DNA of 64,000 bases from NCBI RefSeq assembly GCF_963675165.1, contig NC_087391.1, positions 2,313,001 to 2,377,000 of the forward strand, given 5' to 3'. This stretch comes from Halichondria panicea (taxonomy: Eukaryota > Porifera > Demospongiae > Suberitida > Halichondriidae). Every line of letters starts with the position of its first letter. Position 1 is the first letter of the stretch. Positions 45,730-56,735 of this stretch are shown here, in pieces. Below the pieces are notes generated by a model, which was given only the letters and a program-made list of their open reading frames with translations, had not been told where the DNA came from and searched no databases. The position numbers were made by a program, and so were the translations under genes.

Positions 45730-47011
45730 TTACAAAACCAATGAAATGACCCAGTAAACTAAGGTGACACACAATAAAACTGCAAATAGTTTTCTTGCAT
45801 ATCTCTGACGAACAGTTGTTCTCAGGAGGTCATAATACAGATTGCAAGCCTGTTGTCTTAGGAGACCTTTGTCACAAGAGTTATCCAACACAATGTCTGC
45901 CTTCCTGACCTTCTCAGACAGAGGCATCTGTGCATTCACTCTCTGAAGAGCCTCATCCTGGTTAAGTGAGTCTCGTGCCATCAGCCTCTCCAACTGCTGC
46001 TCCTCAGTGCTGTGTGATGTGGGGGGCATGCAGAGGGTTATATAAATGTGGTATCAGCATCATTGATTGAGTGCCAGTGCAACATGTTATGTAACTATGG
46101 TTTATTACGGGTCTATACACACAATGCATGACCAATTTTTATAAGAATCACTGTCTTATATTATATCACTGTGGCTATGAATCACAGTCTTATGTTTGGG
46201 CAATTATGTGAGGAGAATTGATACTCACCAACTAACTACCACAATCTTGTTAAGTTTCTTTGTGTAAGCTCCAGATTCATAGAGCAAGGGAGACACAAGT
46301 ATCACAAAGGATTCACCTGAATGAACACCATAATAATAATTATTATGTCCGTTTCATAAAAACAGGAACAGAACAAGAGTTGGGTCAAGCTTAAGGGAAT
46401 TGATCCTAGAAAAAAAAAAACCAGAACCTATTAAACAATGCTTTTGGAGTCTTTTTTTCATGTACCTTATAAAATTGTTGACCCTATATAAAATCCAAAC
46501 TTGAGCATAAGACTATACATGGTTGTCTACTAACCTTTCAGGAAATTCTTCAATACTTGCCATAGAATGGCTCTCTGTATGTAGGGATGAGTGAAACTGT
46601 TTAGCTTTCTTCTTTTCTCCTCATCTCCAAACACTATCTTGCCTAGTCTTGCCCTGTCTAGTTGCTCACTGCCTGGAAGAAGAATCTCACGACCAAAGTA
46701 CTCCACTATCAGCTGCCATGATGGCTTTCCTGATTGCACCACTATATTTATATGGTGTATCACATAAACATGTACGTGTTTAACTACTAGGTACAAGGGT
46801 GGTGTACGTGTAGTGACAATGATACCCTCTCGGGGTCATTCACCAGAATGTTCATGGCTATTAAATCATTGAGGTTGATTTGACCCTATATGATTTCACC
46901 TTCTCTTGCTATAAGATCAGCATCAATAATGGGAGAGCCAAGCTCCTCTAAAACAGCAGACACACTTGATTTTCCACTGGCTATTCCTCCAGTAAGCCCA
47001 ATGAGGTACAT
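45730..47011 (-). CDS. DCAKD: Dephospho-CoA kinase domain protein (DCAKD)
   Basis: Four in-phase exons (46900-47011, 46535-46741, 46229-46316, 45730-46009) give 228 residues, close to human DCAKD. It starts [17 protein letters not shown], a P-loop (GGIASGKS) of the CoaE family, which phosphorylates dephospho-CoA in the last step of CoA synthesis. [47 protein letters not shown] and [19 protein letters not shown] follow the family order. The C-terminus is one hydrophobic helix ([19 protein letters not shown]), as in animal DCAKD, so it is probably membrane-anchored. In the usual LDIPLLFE motif, D-I is V-S here, a possible loss of activity. It is head-to-head with the cornichon gene. Confidence 0.9.
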
Positions 47012-47170
47012 GGTTCTTCCCTAAAGTGGGCGTATCATAATTTATCTTTAGTCTCCACCCTAATTAATATTGGCAGCGCTTTTTCGAGGTTATACCGCGG
47101 GCCTGTCAGAGCATTTGCTTTTCTGTTTGTTTTTTGTGTTACTCTGCATATTGAGCTAACTGGAAGAAAG
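47012..47170. promoter_or_regulatory. divergent promoter interval DCAKD / cornichon
   Basis: The start codons face away from each other across 159 bp, so a shared promoter is likely. No TATA box is evident. Confidence 0.4.
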
Positions 47171-49368
47171 ATGCTGGGAACAGATTTCTTTATATTTCTG
47201 CTAGTAATGATACTAGCTATTGTCCTGCTGTTCATGATGGTCTGGCATGTAAGTGGAACAAGTTAGGTGGTGACCAATTGGAATCAGTTATCTAATTAAT
47301 TTTCCTTTCCCTGATTACTGTATATAGTTGTGAATGGTTATCTTCCAGTACCACTGTATACTTTATTTTCTATACAGCTGATCATGTTGGATGAGCTCAA
47401 GAATGATTATCGGAACCCAGTTGACTTCTGTACTAACCTCAACCGCGTGAGTCGGCCGTTTAGGATAATCTGTGTGCACTATAGGGGAATTGCTGACTTT
47501 ATATACCAACAAGCGTGTGATTTATTTTTCTCAGCAAGGGGTCCATTAATTCTCTTTAAGCTTCGGCTAATGCACAACTTGACCTTTCAGTTGCAGTGTG
47601 CAAGTTTAAACACGTGTAGATTTTTCGTAACTCTGATGTGCATATAATAAGTAGATCCACTTTATCCGAGACATTACAATCGGTCTTTTTACCCCATAGC
47701 TGGTGCTTCCTGAGTATGGTATCCACATCCTCATCACAGTGCTCCTCCTGGGGTGTGGCTTTTGGTTCACTTTCATATTCAACATCCCACTCCTCGCCTA
47801 TCACATATGGAGGTCAGTTAGATGGGCACATACACAGATCGTTATTCACAATCGTTGTGACAGAAAGGATATATACCCGACTGTATACATGTTTTAGCCG
47901 CATAGATATACATGTGGCAATGCAACTACATTTAAGTTTTTATAGGGTTCTAGCCACGTTTATTGGATTTTGATTAGTGGATTTGCAGAATCAAGCTTCG
48001 TTCTACATGGCTATATTGATTGCTGTTTCGGTTCTTCACACTCTTGCGTAGCAAAATCTGTTTGTACGAAGTTGATATTCGACAGCCTCGCACTAGCTAT
48101 GGCAGCTACAAGAATGAGAAAAGAGCTGCATTCAGTGCTCTGCCTTTTTATTATTCATTGGCACTCCTGTGTAATGAATAATGGTGTTTAACTGTGCTTA
48201 ACTTCTAGTCGTATCAGACTTTCCACTGGGCCCATGGGATCCTCCCTGAATATTCGATCGACTCTTGAATTCCATCACATGTACTGTTTGAGCTCGTCCA
48301 CCCCTTTTCTCAATGTCATGCACATGTGTAATTAACCCCGCGTGTATGAGATCCTGGCAAATCCATTTCTAGCCTCCTTCACCGGCCTTCATAGAAAAGA
48401 AGGCCTGCTTGCGCATGCGCCAAATTATTGGATATTTTTTACCGTAAATTTTCCTATAATACAGAATTGATCAGAGAAAATATCCTAAAAGTCATACACA
48501 GAGCTATATAGCTAGCTAGCTAGAGACAGAGCTGTGTAGGTTTGTTGTACAGCTATTTTCTTCTGAGAATCAGTAGCAGTAGTATAGTAGACTTTCACCA
48601 AAGTTAATGTTAAATGGGCGTGGCCTGTCCATATAGGCTCTTGTCAGCTTTCACTCCGTTCAGACGATTGTCATCCATACTGTTGCAGGCTGTCAGTCTT
48701 CTGTTAACATAGCAGACTAGGGGTAGCTATCAGAGAATGCTATCCGATGGCTAGACCCCTTCAATCGAACTTTCTATCTACTTCCTTCAATCCACTTCCG
48801 TTCGTTGTGATGTCATAGTTTTACTGAGCATAATACGGTGTTATCCAAAGCCCCCAGATACCGGGGGGATATTAGCGCATGCGCAAGCAGTCGATACCAG
48901 GCCCACTTCCCTAAGTGAAGTGGGAAGTGCAGCCTGGGATCGAGGCTAATCCATTTCTTGCTACCTTGTACACAACTCTTTCTCTATTACCAAACATTGC
49001 GAAATAAAACATGCCCCAAGGCATTTAGCACTGCGATGCTTTGAGCACTCGTTAATTTAGCTGTTACGTAATAAAATACTTGCCAGGGTGTCTAAAACTC
49101 AATAATTATGTGGTGCAGCAAAATATTTATAATTACATGTAACAATAAAATAATTATTCGGAATTATTACATGTGTTTTTACATGTTACTACCTCAGTGC
49201 CCAATATTACTTTGCAGATACCTTCGTCGGCCGAGTGGGATGTCCGGTGTGGGGCTGTACGATCCCACCGAGGTCATGAACAGGGCACAGCTGTCACTAT
49301 ACACACGAGAGGGCTTTGTCAAGATCGGCTTCTATGTAGTATCATTCCTGGTCTATTTATACAAGTAA
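47171..49368 (+). CDS. Cornichon homologue, CNIH1-3 type
   Basis: Exons 47171-47248, 47378-47446, 47700-47812 and 49218-49364 or 49368 are in phase. The protein begins MLGTDFFIFLLVMILAIVLL, continues HLIMLDELKNDYRNPVDFC and LVLPEYGIHILITVLLLG, then IPLLAYHIWRYLRRP, GVGLYDPTEVMNRAQL and a last helix ending VSFLVYLY. DELK-DYKNPID and LPEYxIH are typical of CNIH1-3 and Drosophila cornichon, ER export receptors for TGF-alpha-like ligands and glutamate receptors. Reading on at the last junction gives AAG-TAA and 136 residues. GTAAGT at 49365 could instead be a donor to a short last exon, as the family usually has about 8 more residues; that exon was not found. Intron 3 (47813-49217) carries a transposable element. 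Confidence 0.88.
47890..48150 (+). repeat. interspersed repeat family 'CTCGAGGCATAAT', diverged copy
   Basis: Contains TTCTAGCCACGTTTATTGGA, GGATTTGCAGAATCAAGCTT and AGCTACAAGAATGAGAAAAG in the order of the 55408 copy. It lies in the cornichon intron. Confidence 0.55.
48370..48948 (-). mobile_element. 579-bp non-autonomous transposon, copy 1, 9-bp target duplication
   Basis: Starts TAGCCTCC and ends GAGGCTA (short terminal inverted repeats). ATCCATTTC flanks it exactly on both sides (48361-48369 and 48949-48957). The sequence is the reverse complement of the copy at 56736-57296. An internal palindrome, CACTTCCCTAAGTGAAGTGG, lies near the right end. Confidence 0.8.
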
Positions 49369-49474
49369 GTGAAAATTACGGCTGAGAAGAGTGTATGGAT
49401 ATTTCTAGCCTCAATAGTTATAGCTAGACCACATCTTTTTGAGGGTTGCGGCTAGGATACTATAATATTATCAG

Positions 49475-49662
49475 GGTGTCATACAGGGGAAAGGGGGATA
49501 CCCCCCCCCTAAAATTTGCATTCAGGTACTAGTTGGAGTCCATAGCTGGCAACTTCACATACTAACAGGGTATTGAAAAACAGTTGACCTTTTTTTAGCA
49601 ACATTTTCTAGTTACTTTTCTTATTTCCCTCCTCTACTTCAAAATCCATGTGACACCCTGAT
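49475..49662. mobile_element. C-run inverted-repeat element
   Basis: CAGGGTGTCA at the left and TGACACCCTG at the right bound a 188-bp segment that starts with GGGGGATACCCCCCCCC. A longer relative lies at about 42680-43015. ATTAT flanks both ends but is low in information. Confidence 0.55.
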
Positions 49663-50025
49663 TATGTGCTTTGGCAATGTAAAGTGTTAGGCTATAATTA
49701 TGCATCGATCAAGAGTATACGTACATGCCTTTTGTATTTCTTCCTTCGTACAGTATGATGGTTGCTCTGGTAACAGCTCTCACTTAATGGATCACGGAAG
49801 TATATCATGAACTTTAATTTTTTCAAAGAGGATTTAGGGTGAATAGTAATTATGGCTGTTAAAAATTGAGTGACGTTAACTGTTTGTACTAATCTACCCA
49901 CATTATTACTTACAAAAATGCTTGTGTCACTATTATTATTATATTAAACTGAAAACGTCACACTCACACACTATGTGCAAACTACCAATCCAAACAAAAA
50001 TTGTATAATTATACACAAGTCTCAA

Positions 50026-51079
50026 TCACCTAAAAAATTTTAGCTTCGTAATGAGAGCTTCTTCAGTAAGGTCTTCAACACTACGAAACTCAAACACCTG
50101 TTGGAGATTATAGACAAACATAATGTGAAAAATGGTGCTAACCAAGCGATTATTATGATACAAACAACTATACTGATTGAGCCGACCTTAGTGAAATTCA
50201 TTTCGTTGACAAGAGATAGTTTTGACCCGGCATACATCATCTGCAGCTCTGGTTTTACACCTGAAATTTGGAGATATAGACTGTAATAATTGTACTATAT
50301 ATGTTTTCACACACAAGCTGTTGGTACCTTCTGGGCTGACAAAGAAGAAGCAGAGAGGGTAGGACACTCGTCCATCATCATGCTTATAACAGTAGCTGTA
50401 AGCCACGTAGCGAGGTAGATGAGTAGGCAACTCCTGTACTAAGTCGTCCACACTGCAATCCTGTACAATAATATAATTTTTAGGCAAGGAAACTGCCAAC
50501 CTCACCACTATAAGGCAAGACATGGTAACCAAACATTTATTATATTATACAACAGTAGCTAAACATCGAGAAGAAAGAGTACATGGAGGTCTTTCTTTAT
50601 ATGGTACTGTGGCATCTGTAAATCAGCACTATATACCAGAATGGCTAATAAGGTCATAGAAACACCTTTACACAAACAAAGGAACTAACTTCTCTACAGT
50701 CCCTTTAACTTACCGTCAAGTCTTCTTCATCAAAGGATGTATCTTCAATTATCGTCATAGCTTTACCATCGATCTTCACTGAGGAATAAGCCTTGATGAA
50801 TAAGGCATAGATAGCCACTGTCTACGTCTATGGTTAAGGTTAGGCCTAGTAAAAGGCCACAACAAGCAATTGTAATAGGTGGTATAGTTATACTTACTGA
50901 CAATTGCAGCATTGTTTTTCTCTTTCCTGAGCCGAAATGCCTTCAACTTTGCTTTAAGGGCATCGTCAACGGTACATACTTTCAGATTTGTAGCCTGTCA
51001 AAAGAGAAATAAGAGTCTAGTGTAAAACAGGCTCTAAGCCTACACTCATTCATGTATGCGTACACACTTGACTCACCAT
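50026..51079 (-). CDS. GMFB: Glia maturation factor (ADF-H family)
   Basis: Six in-phase exons (51077-51079, 50898-50994, 50714-50778, 50328-50460, 50187-50260, 50026-50097) give 147 residues. GMF is an ADF/cofilin-homology protein that binds Arp2/3 and prunes branched actin. The sequence aligns along its length: [81 protein letters not shown] and [19 protein letters not shown]. The first coding exon holds only the initiator ATG; the next codon starts after the intron. Vertebrate GMFB and GMFG arose later, so the symbol marks the family only. It is divergent from the TARBP1-like gene. Confidence 0.92.
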
Positions 51080-51329
51080 CTCTAGTATAGCTCTTATAAT
51101 ATAGACAGATAATAATTTATGTACAGTAGCCGGACAGTAGCAAATAAAATGTACACCTAACAAGCTACGCCCATAATAAAGTGCAAAAAGTTAGGGGAAT
51201 TTGCCGATCCCTACCCGGCTACCCGACACTGACCACGTGGACTCGACTACTTTTGGCCCTTATCCCTATCAGAGTACAAGGTCTCTGTGTTTGGTACATA
51301 TATCATCTAGATCTCCACTGTCCAAGATC
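51080..51329. promoter_or_regulatory. divergent promoter interval GMF / TARBP1-like
   Basis: 250 bp between opposed start codons, including the 5' UTRs. It contains CAGTAGCCGGACAGTAGC and no TATA box. Confidence 0.35.
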
Positions 51330-53555
51330 ATGGAGTGTTGGAAATCGTCTGTAGAGATAGGACTTCTTGAAGATGCTGGTATCTCCCCTCAAGATGTTTA
51401 CAAGAAGATTGTCTCCAAATGCATTAAACTTCTTCAGGACTCTACAACAGTTGAGCAGATTCCTCATAACCATTTGTTAGGATACTTGAGAATGCTTGCT
51501 CAGTACACTGCATCAAGCAAGTTAAATATTACGAGTATTTACCAATCCGTCGTTGATGGAATTATTGGACCGTACCTTCAAATTATACAGAGGTCTACTG
51601 AAACACAAATCCAGATTCTATCTCCTTGTACGACTGCTATCCAAAATCTATTGTCACTCCTTTCCTCAGATGGTGTTGCGCAAGTGTGTGTGGTGCAGTA
51701 TTTGTCTTCTCTTTTTAAAAGTGTCGGTAACAGCTTGTCTGCTCCTAGTGAAGAAACCAATTTCAACGCTCAATTTGTTTTAACTTTTGTGTCTGAAATA
51801 TTTCAAAAAATATCTGTTGAATGTTTGGAGAAGGGTGGTTCTGATTTTTCCTGCGTTTTCGAGCAGGCCTTGGGTGTATTAAAACTCAGCGATGCCAAGA
51901 TGTGTTTTGTTCTTGCAAGCTCCATCCTTCCACGTTTTATCACCTCTTTGCATACTCATAGAGCAGAGAAGATATGGTCCTTAGTCGAGGCGGTGTATTT
52001 GGGAAGAGTCAACGTCGAGCAAATCCAATTAGAATTTATCTTAACAATTCTTTGCTGTTTTCGAGATGTATTTGTCCAACATGACAAGTCTTCCCCCTTT
52101 TCCAACCCCTTTGTGCATTCTGTTCTTAGTCTTTCCCCATTGGTCGATATTCGAGTCAAAAGTACATTTTGGCGAGTGATCCAAGAAGGGCTGGTTAGTG
52201 CCAATCCTTTTTCTCGGAAGCGTTGCATGTATCTAGTTAACTGTGTGTTGCTGTCAGCCCTAGACTGCAAGACCAGTGATATTTGCTCGGAGGGGCAGGT
52301 TTTCTGGTGGGCAGCAGAAAATACTAAGCAGTTGAAAAGTGTGTGGGATGATCTCATTCTTGTCTTGGAGACTATTGAAGAGAAACAAGTAAATACTAGC
52401 CACATTCATGGATGTTTTTTTTTGTTGTGCAAACGTTTTAGTGTAGGTATATACTTTCAGTTACTCATATCTAATAATTATACCTCTTTTCCCTACAGGT
52501 ACACATTGTCAAACCTGTCAAAAAACACCTGCAGAGTGTATTAGATGCTTCAAGGCAACAGATCAATGGTACGTAAAGTTATGCACCAACTCTGGTCTAA
52601 CGTATGGGCTATACGGCATTTAGGTTATTATGCCTCGAGGCGTAGCTGCACGAAGGATACTGATTGTGTGTGTGTGTATTCTAAGTAGTTACAACTGGAA
52701 TACACACACACACGAAAACTAACAGCTTCTAGCCACGTTCTCTTAGATTTTGATTTGTGGATTTGCAAACTAAAGCTTCTTTCTCGAGTTATGGCTACAA
52801 TGAAGGCTGTTGCAGTCTCTTCAGAAGCTTTATCTGTTCGCACAAACGTTCTATTCAACTTATGAGTTAGCCATGCGCTAAAGCGCTAGCTGTTTGTTAG
52901 CTACAAGAGCCAAGAAAGAACTGCAAAGCTGGCACTGTACTGCCAGAAGCAGCCCTTGTGAACTCTTGACTTCATTGCAGATCTACCCCCTTTTACATTG
53001 ACAGGAAATGCAAAATACTAATTAAAACTTCTACATTGTACATCTATACATGCCTTGAAGATCAAGCCATCAGATAGACTTTTGTTTCATTAAGTATAAT
53101 GACTGTGTGGGTTCAGTAGTAAATGATTATAATGCAATTGAGGTTAAGCGTACATAATTATTATAGCCTCGTGGAACGGCTACTAAGCGCCACTCCAATG
53201 TAAGGGCCATGCTTCCCTTATTTTCCCACACTCCTCCCAAATTGGTTTGTTTTGTTCTATACTTGTGCGCCACTGAAAAGTCATAATTCATTTTTTGCGA
53301 TGCTATAATTAGAAGAAAGACTACTCCCAAAGCGTACTTAAGTCTATAGTGTAGTTCCGTACATGATGATACGATTGCATAATTTTGTGCTTTCCATGCA
53401 CAGATCGTCATGTGCTACACATGTCCTGGGTGCACGTAGTCCTGTCCCGTGTGTTCGACCACCATGAGGCCAAGTCTATCATACAATGGGGGGTGAGCGA
53501 GTGTTTGGGGATGGAGCTAACCAACTCACCTATTCTCTACCCGGAAAACTGGAGC
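51330..53555 (+). CDS. TARBP1-like helical-repeat protein, 3' part not found
   Basis: Exons 51330-52388, 52499-52568 and 53404-53555 join in phase to about 426 residues. The ATG at 51330 was preferred to upstream non-ATG extension. The product is an all-helical, HEAT-like protein without a signal peptide. FWRVIQEGL..NPFSRKRCMYL, LILVLETIEEKQVHIVKPV and SWVHVVLSRVFDHHEAKSI recall the long N-terminal repeat region of TARBP1 (yeast Trm3), a SpoU-type tRNA 2'-O-methyltransferase. The SpoU domain expected far downstream is not visible before the transporter gene at 57823; only repeats are. Either the gene is truncated, its remaining exons are very small or lie elsewhere, or the assembly is wrong. 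The family call is from memory and moderate. Confidence 0.6.
52627..52935 (+). repeat. interspersed repeat family 'CTCGAGGCATAAT', reference copy
   Basis: ATTATGCCTCGAGGCGTAGC, a (TG)n run with its complementary (AC)n, AACTAACAGCTTCTAGCCAC, CTCGAGTTATGGCT and CTAAAGCGCTAGCTGTTTG make about 310 bp. It sits in an intron of the TARBP1-like gene. Related copies are at 28505, 43640, 45073, 47890, 54523 (partial) and 55408. Confidence 0.75.
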
Positions 53556-53821
53556 GTGAGTTGCACTGAGAATGGAATGTGTGTTTTGTAGCTTGAAATC
53601 ACCAAGCTTGGTCCAAGCTTGCATTAATCGATGACCTCCTACAAATCTCCACAGTATTATACTGTGGAAATTAGTTATCTTTTGCCCTGAAGTGTACTTG
53701 CAATGTCTAGCTGTTTTCGTTGGTATATGGTCCTTCAGATTATTGTAGCCAGAGATCGTGGCATTGTATGTACATGTCTAAGACCCTTCTCAATAATTAT
53801 TTCTACCATTACATTTTGTGA

Positions 53822-54003
53822 CTTGTGCTTTGCATCTCACTTGGAAGTTTGGGGCAAATAGTAAAATGCAAAAACTACTTGAGAGAAGCTTACATTTGTA
53901 AGCAAGCCATGGCACCACATATCAAAGATCTTTTCCATGTATCTCAAGATAGTTGCTTTGCATTTTCTATTTTCCTAAACTTCCAAGTGAGCTGCAAAAG
54001 TGC
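53822..54003. mobile_element. hairpin MITE-like element
   Basis: TTTGCATCTCACTTGGAAGT at the left and ACTTCCAAGTGAGCTGCAAA at the right are near-perfect complements. It lies just after the last recognisable TARBP1-like exon. Confidence 0.55.
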
Positions 54004-55080
54004 TTTATTATCGCTATTAGAGGTATGTGTATAATCATTAGTTGCAGGCTGACACAATCATGCTAGCTCCTTATTAGGAATTTACCAGTTCAGTGGGAGG
54101 TATACACATGCATGCAATCCAGAGGAGGTATGACCATAGAAAAATGGATTGGAAGTGCACGTCACTTGATGTCATGTTTTACTATGCTCTGTACATGCAT
54201 GTATCAGGGGCGTATTCAGTTAGGGGCTCAGGGTGCTCAAGCACCCCCCTAAGCTTACTGTAACTTGCTGGATAGCTGAGAGCTGAGCCAGCACTAGCCA
54301 GATAGAGATTTTATACTGATTGGAGACCACACCTTCAGATGTGTATGAGGTCAAATAAGTTTCCTAGGCATGCATACTGTGACTCAGGCTGTGACTTATT
54401 AAAGCTGCATGCTATATTGCTATAATTAACATGCATGTCTATTCTAAACTGACCCAACTATCACCAGCAGAGGACCTAGAAAACCCTGATCACACTCTAC
54501 CAAGTAAATGAGGACAATAATTATGCCTCGAGGGATACGGTAAATCTGATTGTGTCTGTGTGTGTGCAATGTCCATATCTTCTGATCCCATCACAAAACT
54601 TATACAAGGCGGAAAATAGTACGTAATGGTTAAAAAAAGAGATGGCGAAAGGCCATGCAAAATTATCAGAAGGAGTAACAGTGGCCGAAGGTATGCTCTA
54701 TGAGCGTAGGTCAAGTAGGTGAACAAAATTTGTAACTTTTGGTGAATTTTCATGGGCTTGTAACTAAGACATTATGGGACTAAAATTGGATATGGTTATA
54801 TAACTTATGGTAATTAAGGTATCTATTATGACAAGTTTTGTTGAAATCTGAGGGGGTGCGATTTTTGTGTGTTGAGGTTGACATGGAATATCCCTAATGT
54901 CAACAGCGGAGGGTTTTAAATTAGCACTTCAATACTCTAGTTTGGTTATTGTCAGACTGACTGCAATTTGTAGTAGTGTTTGTGTTTAAAATCTGTGTTC
55001 TGAAGGAGTACCCTATTGCCTTGAGCTATTATACGTAGGTAAGTGTGTACAGTCCTCCAACCAAAGAGAGGAAGTTTTTT
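54004..55080. other. repeat-rich, no gene seen
   Basis: Contains a one-sided hAT-like end (CAGAGGAGGTATGACC at 54120), a GGGGCTCAGGGTGCTCAAGC segment typical of repeat ends, and a partial interspersed-family copy at 54523-54570. No exon is supported. Confidence 0.5.
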
Positions 55081-55089
55081 TTTCACGTT

Positions 55090-55335
55090 TCAGTTTGAGC
55101 GAGGGTCCTCAGTGGTGTCGTCGCCAGGGTCTGTGCCGGTGCCCGTGTCTTCCTCCGTAGCGTCGTCCACAGTCGCTGGTTTGCTCCGTAGGTGTGCCCA
55201 GAGACGAGCTGCCCGGGTAGCCTTTGTGCCAGAGTGGGAGAGATGACGGTTGTCCAAGAGGAGATCCAGGGCTGCGTTCTGTAAGGCCCAGCAGGCCCGT
55301 GCACTCGTAGGTAGAGGGGGGGAACGACGGGGCAT
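55090..55335 (-). CDS. SAP-domain ORF, possibly a transposon remnant
   Basis: From ATG at 55335 (MPRRSPPLPTSARACWALQ) the frame runs 81 codons to TGA. LQNAALDLLLDNRHLSHSGT followed by KATRAARLWAHLRS has the helix-extended-helix pattern of a SAP DNA-binding motif (LxxxLxxxxLxxxGxKxxLxxRL). An acidic Thr/Asp-rich tail follows. The stretch is clearly GC-richer than its surroundings and lies among repeats. It may be the N-terminal end of a mobile-element protein or a retrocopied fragment; no promoter or partner exons are seen. Confidence 0.4.
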   Translation of the reverse strand: MPRRSPPLPTSARACWALQNAALDLLLDNRHLSHSGTKATRAARLWAHLRSKPATVDDATEEDTGTGTDPGDDTTEDPRSN

Positions 55336-55407
55336 GGTAGTCCGGAGCTCGACTTGAGAAAGCACAAAGGTAGCTTGAATGTGGAAAGGATAGCTATTCT
55401 GCATTTT

Positions 55408-55745
55408 TATGCCTGGGTGCGCTGCGCTAGCGAGGTATACGGTAGTGTGTTTGTGTGTCTGTGTGTGTGTGTGTGTAGACTGCTACAGCTGCTCAGGGAT
55501 GAATCAAGTGCAAGTAAGAGTTTCTATAGGCTTCTAGTCATGTTTACTTGGATTTTAATTCGTGGATTTGCAAAATAATGCTTCGTTCTCGAGTTATGCC
55601 TACTTGGAATGCCATTGCAGCCTTTTCAGAAGAGCACGTAGCCAAACTTGTTTACCGAGTGTTGCTACTCTACTTAGTAGTTAGCTCTGTACTAGAACGC
55701 TAGCTATTGGTAGCAAGAGTGAGAAGAGAGCTGCAAGGCTCTGCT
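55408..55745 (+). repeat. interspersed repeat family 'CTCGAGGCATAAT', copy
   Basis: Carries the (TG)n run, TTCTATAGGCTTCTAGTCAT, GGATTTGCAAAATAATGCTT, CTCGAGTTATGCCTACTTGG and AACGCTAGCTATTGGTAGC in the same order as the 52627 copy. Confidence 0.65.
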
Positions 55746-56263
55746 TAATGCAGCCATTAAATTTTATACTTGAACTTTTGGCATCGATCGTTTTTAACAA
55801 AAATCATGGTCGATCATTACCCACTCTCTGAGTTTTTGCATGCAGCAAAATTAAATTGTTTATCATGTGCATAAAAGCTATTAGTAGCTTTATGTTATGT
55901 AGCTTTGGCATCTCCATCGAGGCATCAGCACCTGCGGTGCTTTCATTGAACCAGCAACTGTTGACTGAGAGATAGTTCTAATACTGATTACAACAGAAAG
56001 AAACGGCTACTGGAGATCGCTTCTCTACCAAGGTAACTGATACTGCACGTGCATGGCAACCCTACTGCGCATGCGCAGTCAATTACCTGATGCAACCACA
56101 CCCAAGAACCTCAGCCCTACTGTTGCCATTAACCATTGTTTAGTGCACTCCTAAAACACACTGTTTTGAATTTTTTTGCGAGAATTTTTGCTAATAGCCC
56201 GAGGTAAATTTCCTGGAACTTTGACAGGTTAATGGTCAAATCCGTTTTGTTTATCTATAATTA

Positions 56264-56621
56264 CCGTATTTACTTGTTTAAACGCCGATGTAAAAGCTCT
56301 GTCTTTGTCAATAAACGTCCATGTGGGACGTGGCACTGTGGGTGGAGCTGAAGTAGCACGTGAAACCAGTTGCAAGCATGGCAGCATAAAATATTCATGA
56401 CGGCAAAGAGAGAGATACTGACACATAGGGAGAAACACCATTCCTACCACTTACGATTTAAGCTGAGAGCTGTGGCAGCAGCGAAGAATAGCATAATGAC
56501 TGCTGCTGTGCAAGAAGGTGAAATAGACATAACAATAAACGCCCATTTCAAATAACCGCCCATCTCGTTTAAACGCCCCCTCTACAAATGTTGCTAGGAG
56601 CGTTTAATCAAGTAAATACAG
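56264..56621. mobile_element. TA-flanked MITE (Tc1/mariner-like)
   Basis: The left end CCGTATTTACTTGTTTAAAC and the right end (read inward) CTGTATTTACTTGATTAAAC are inverted repeats. TA stands on each side. About 358 bp, non-coding. Confidence 0.65.
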
Positions 56622-56735
56622 TATGCTTCCACAAACTTGAGGGAAAACGATTAGGCCACTCCAAGTCCAGTTTCTGGTCCACCGCCTGCATCAGATTGGA
56701 TTTCTATCTCATTATTTCTACTACTAGTACACATA

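Noticed and set aside
53980-54012. Possible fourth exon of the TARBP1-like gene (ACTTCCAAGTGAGCTGC.. before GTATGT)
   Set aside because: It is the right arm of a hairpin element whose left arm is at 53830; no acceptor and no family-like protein.
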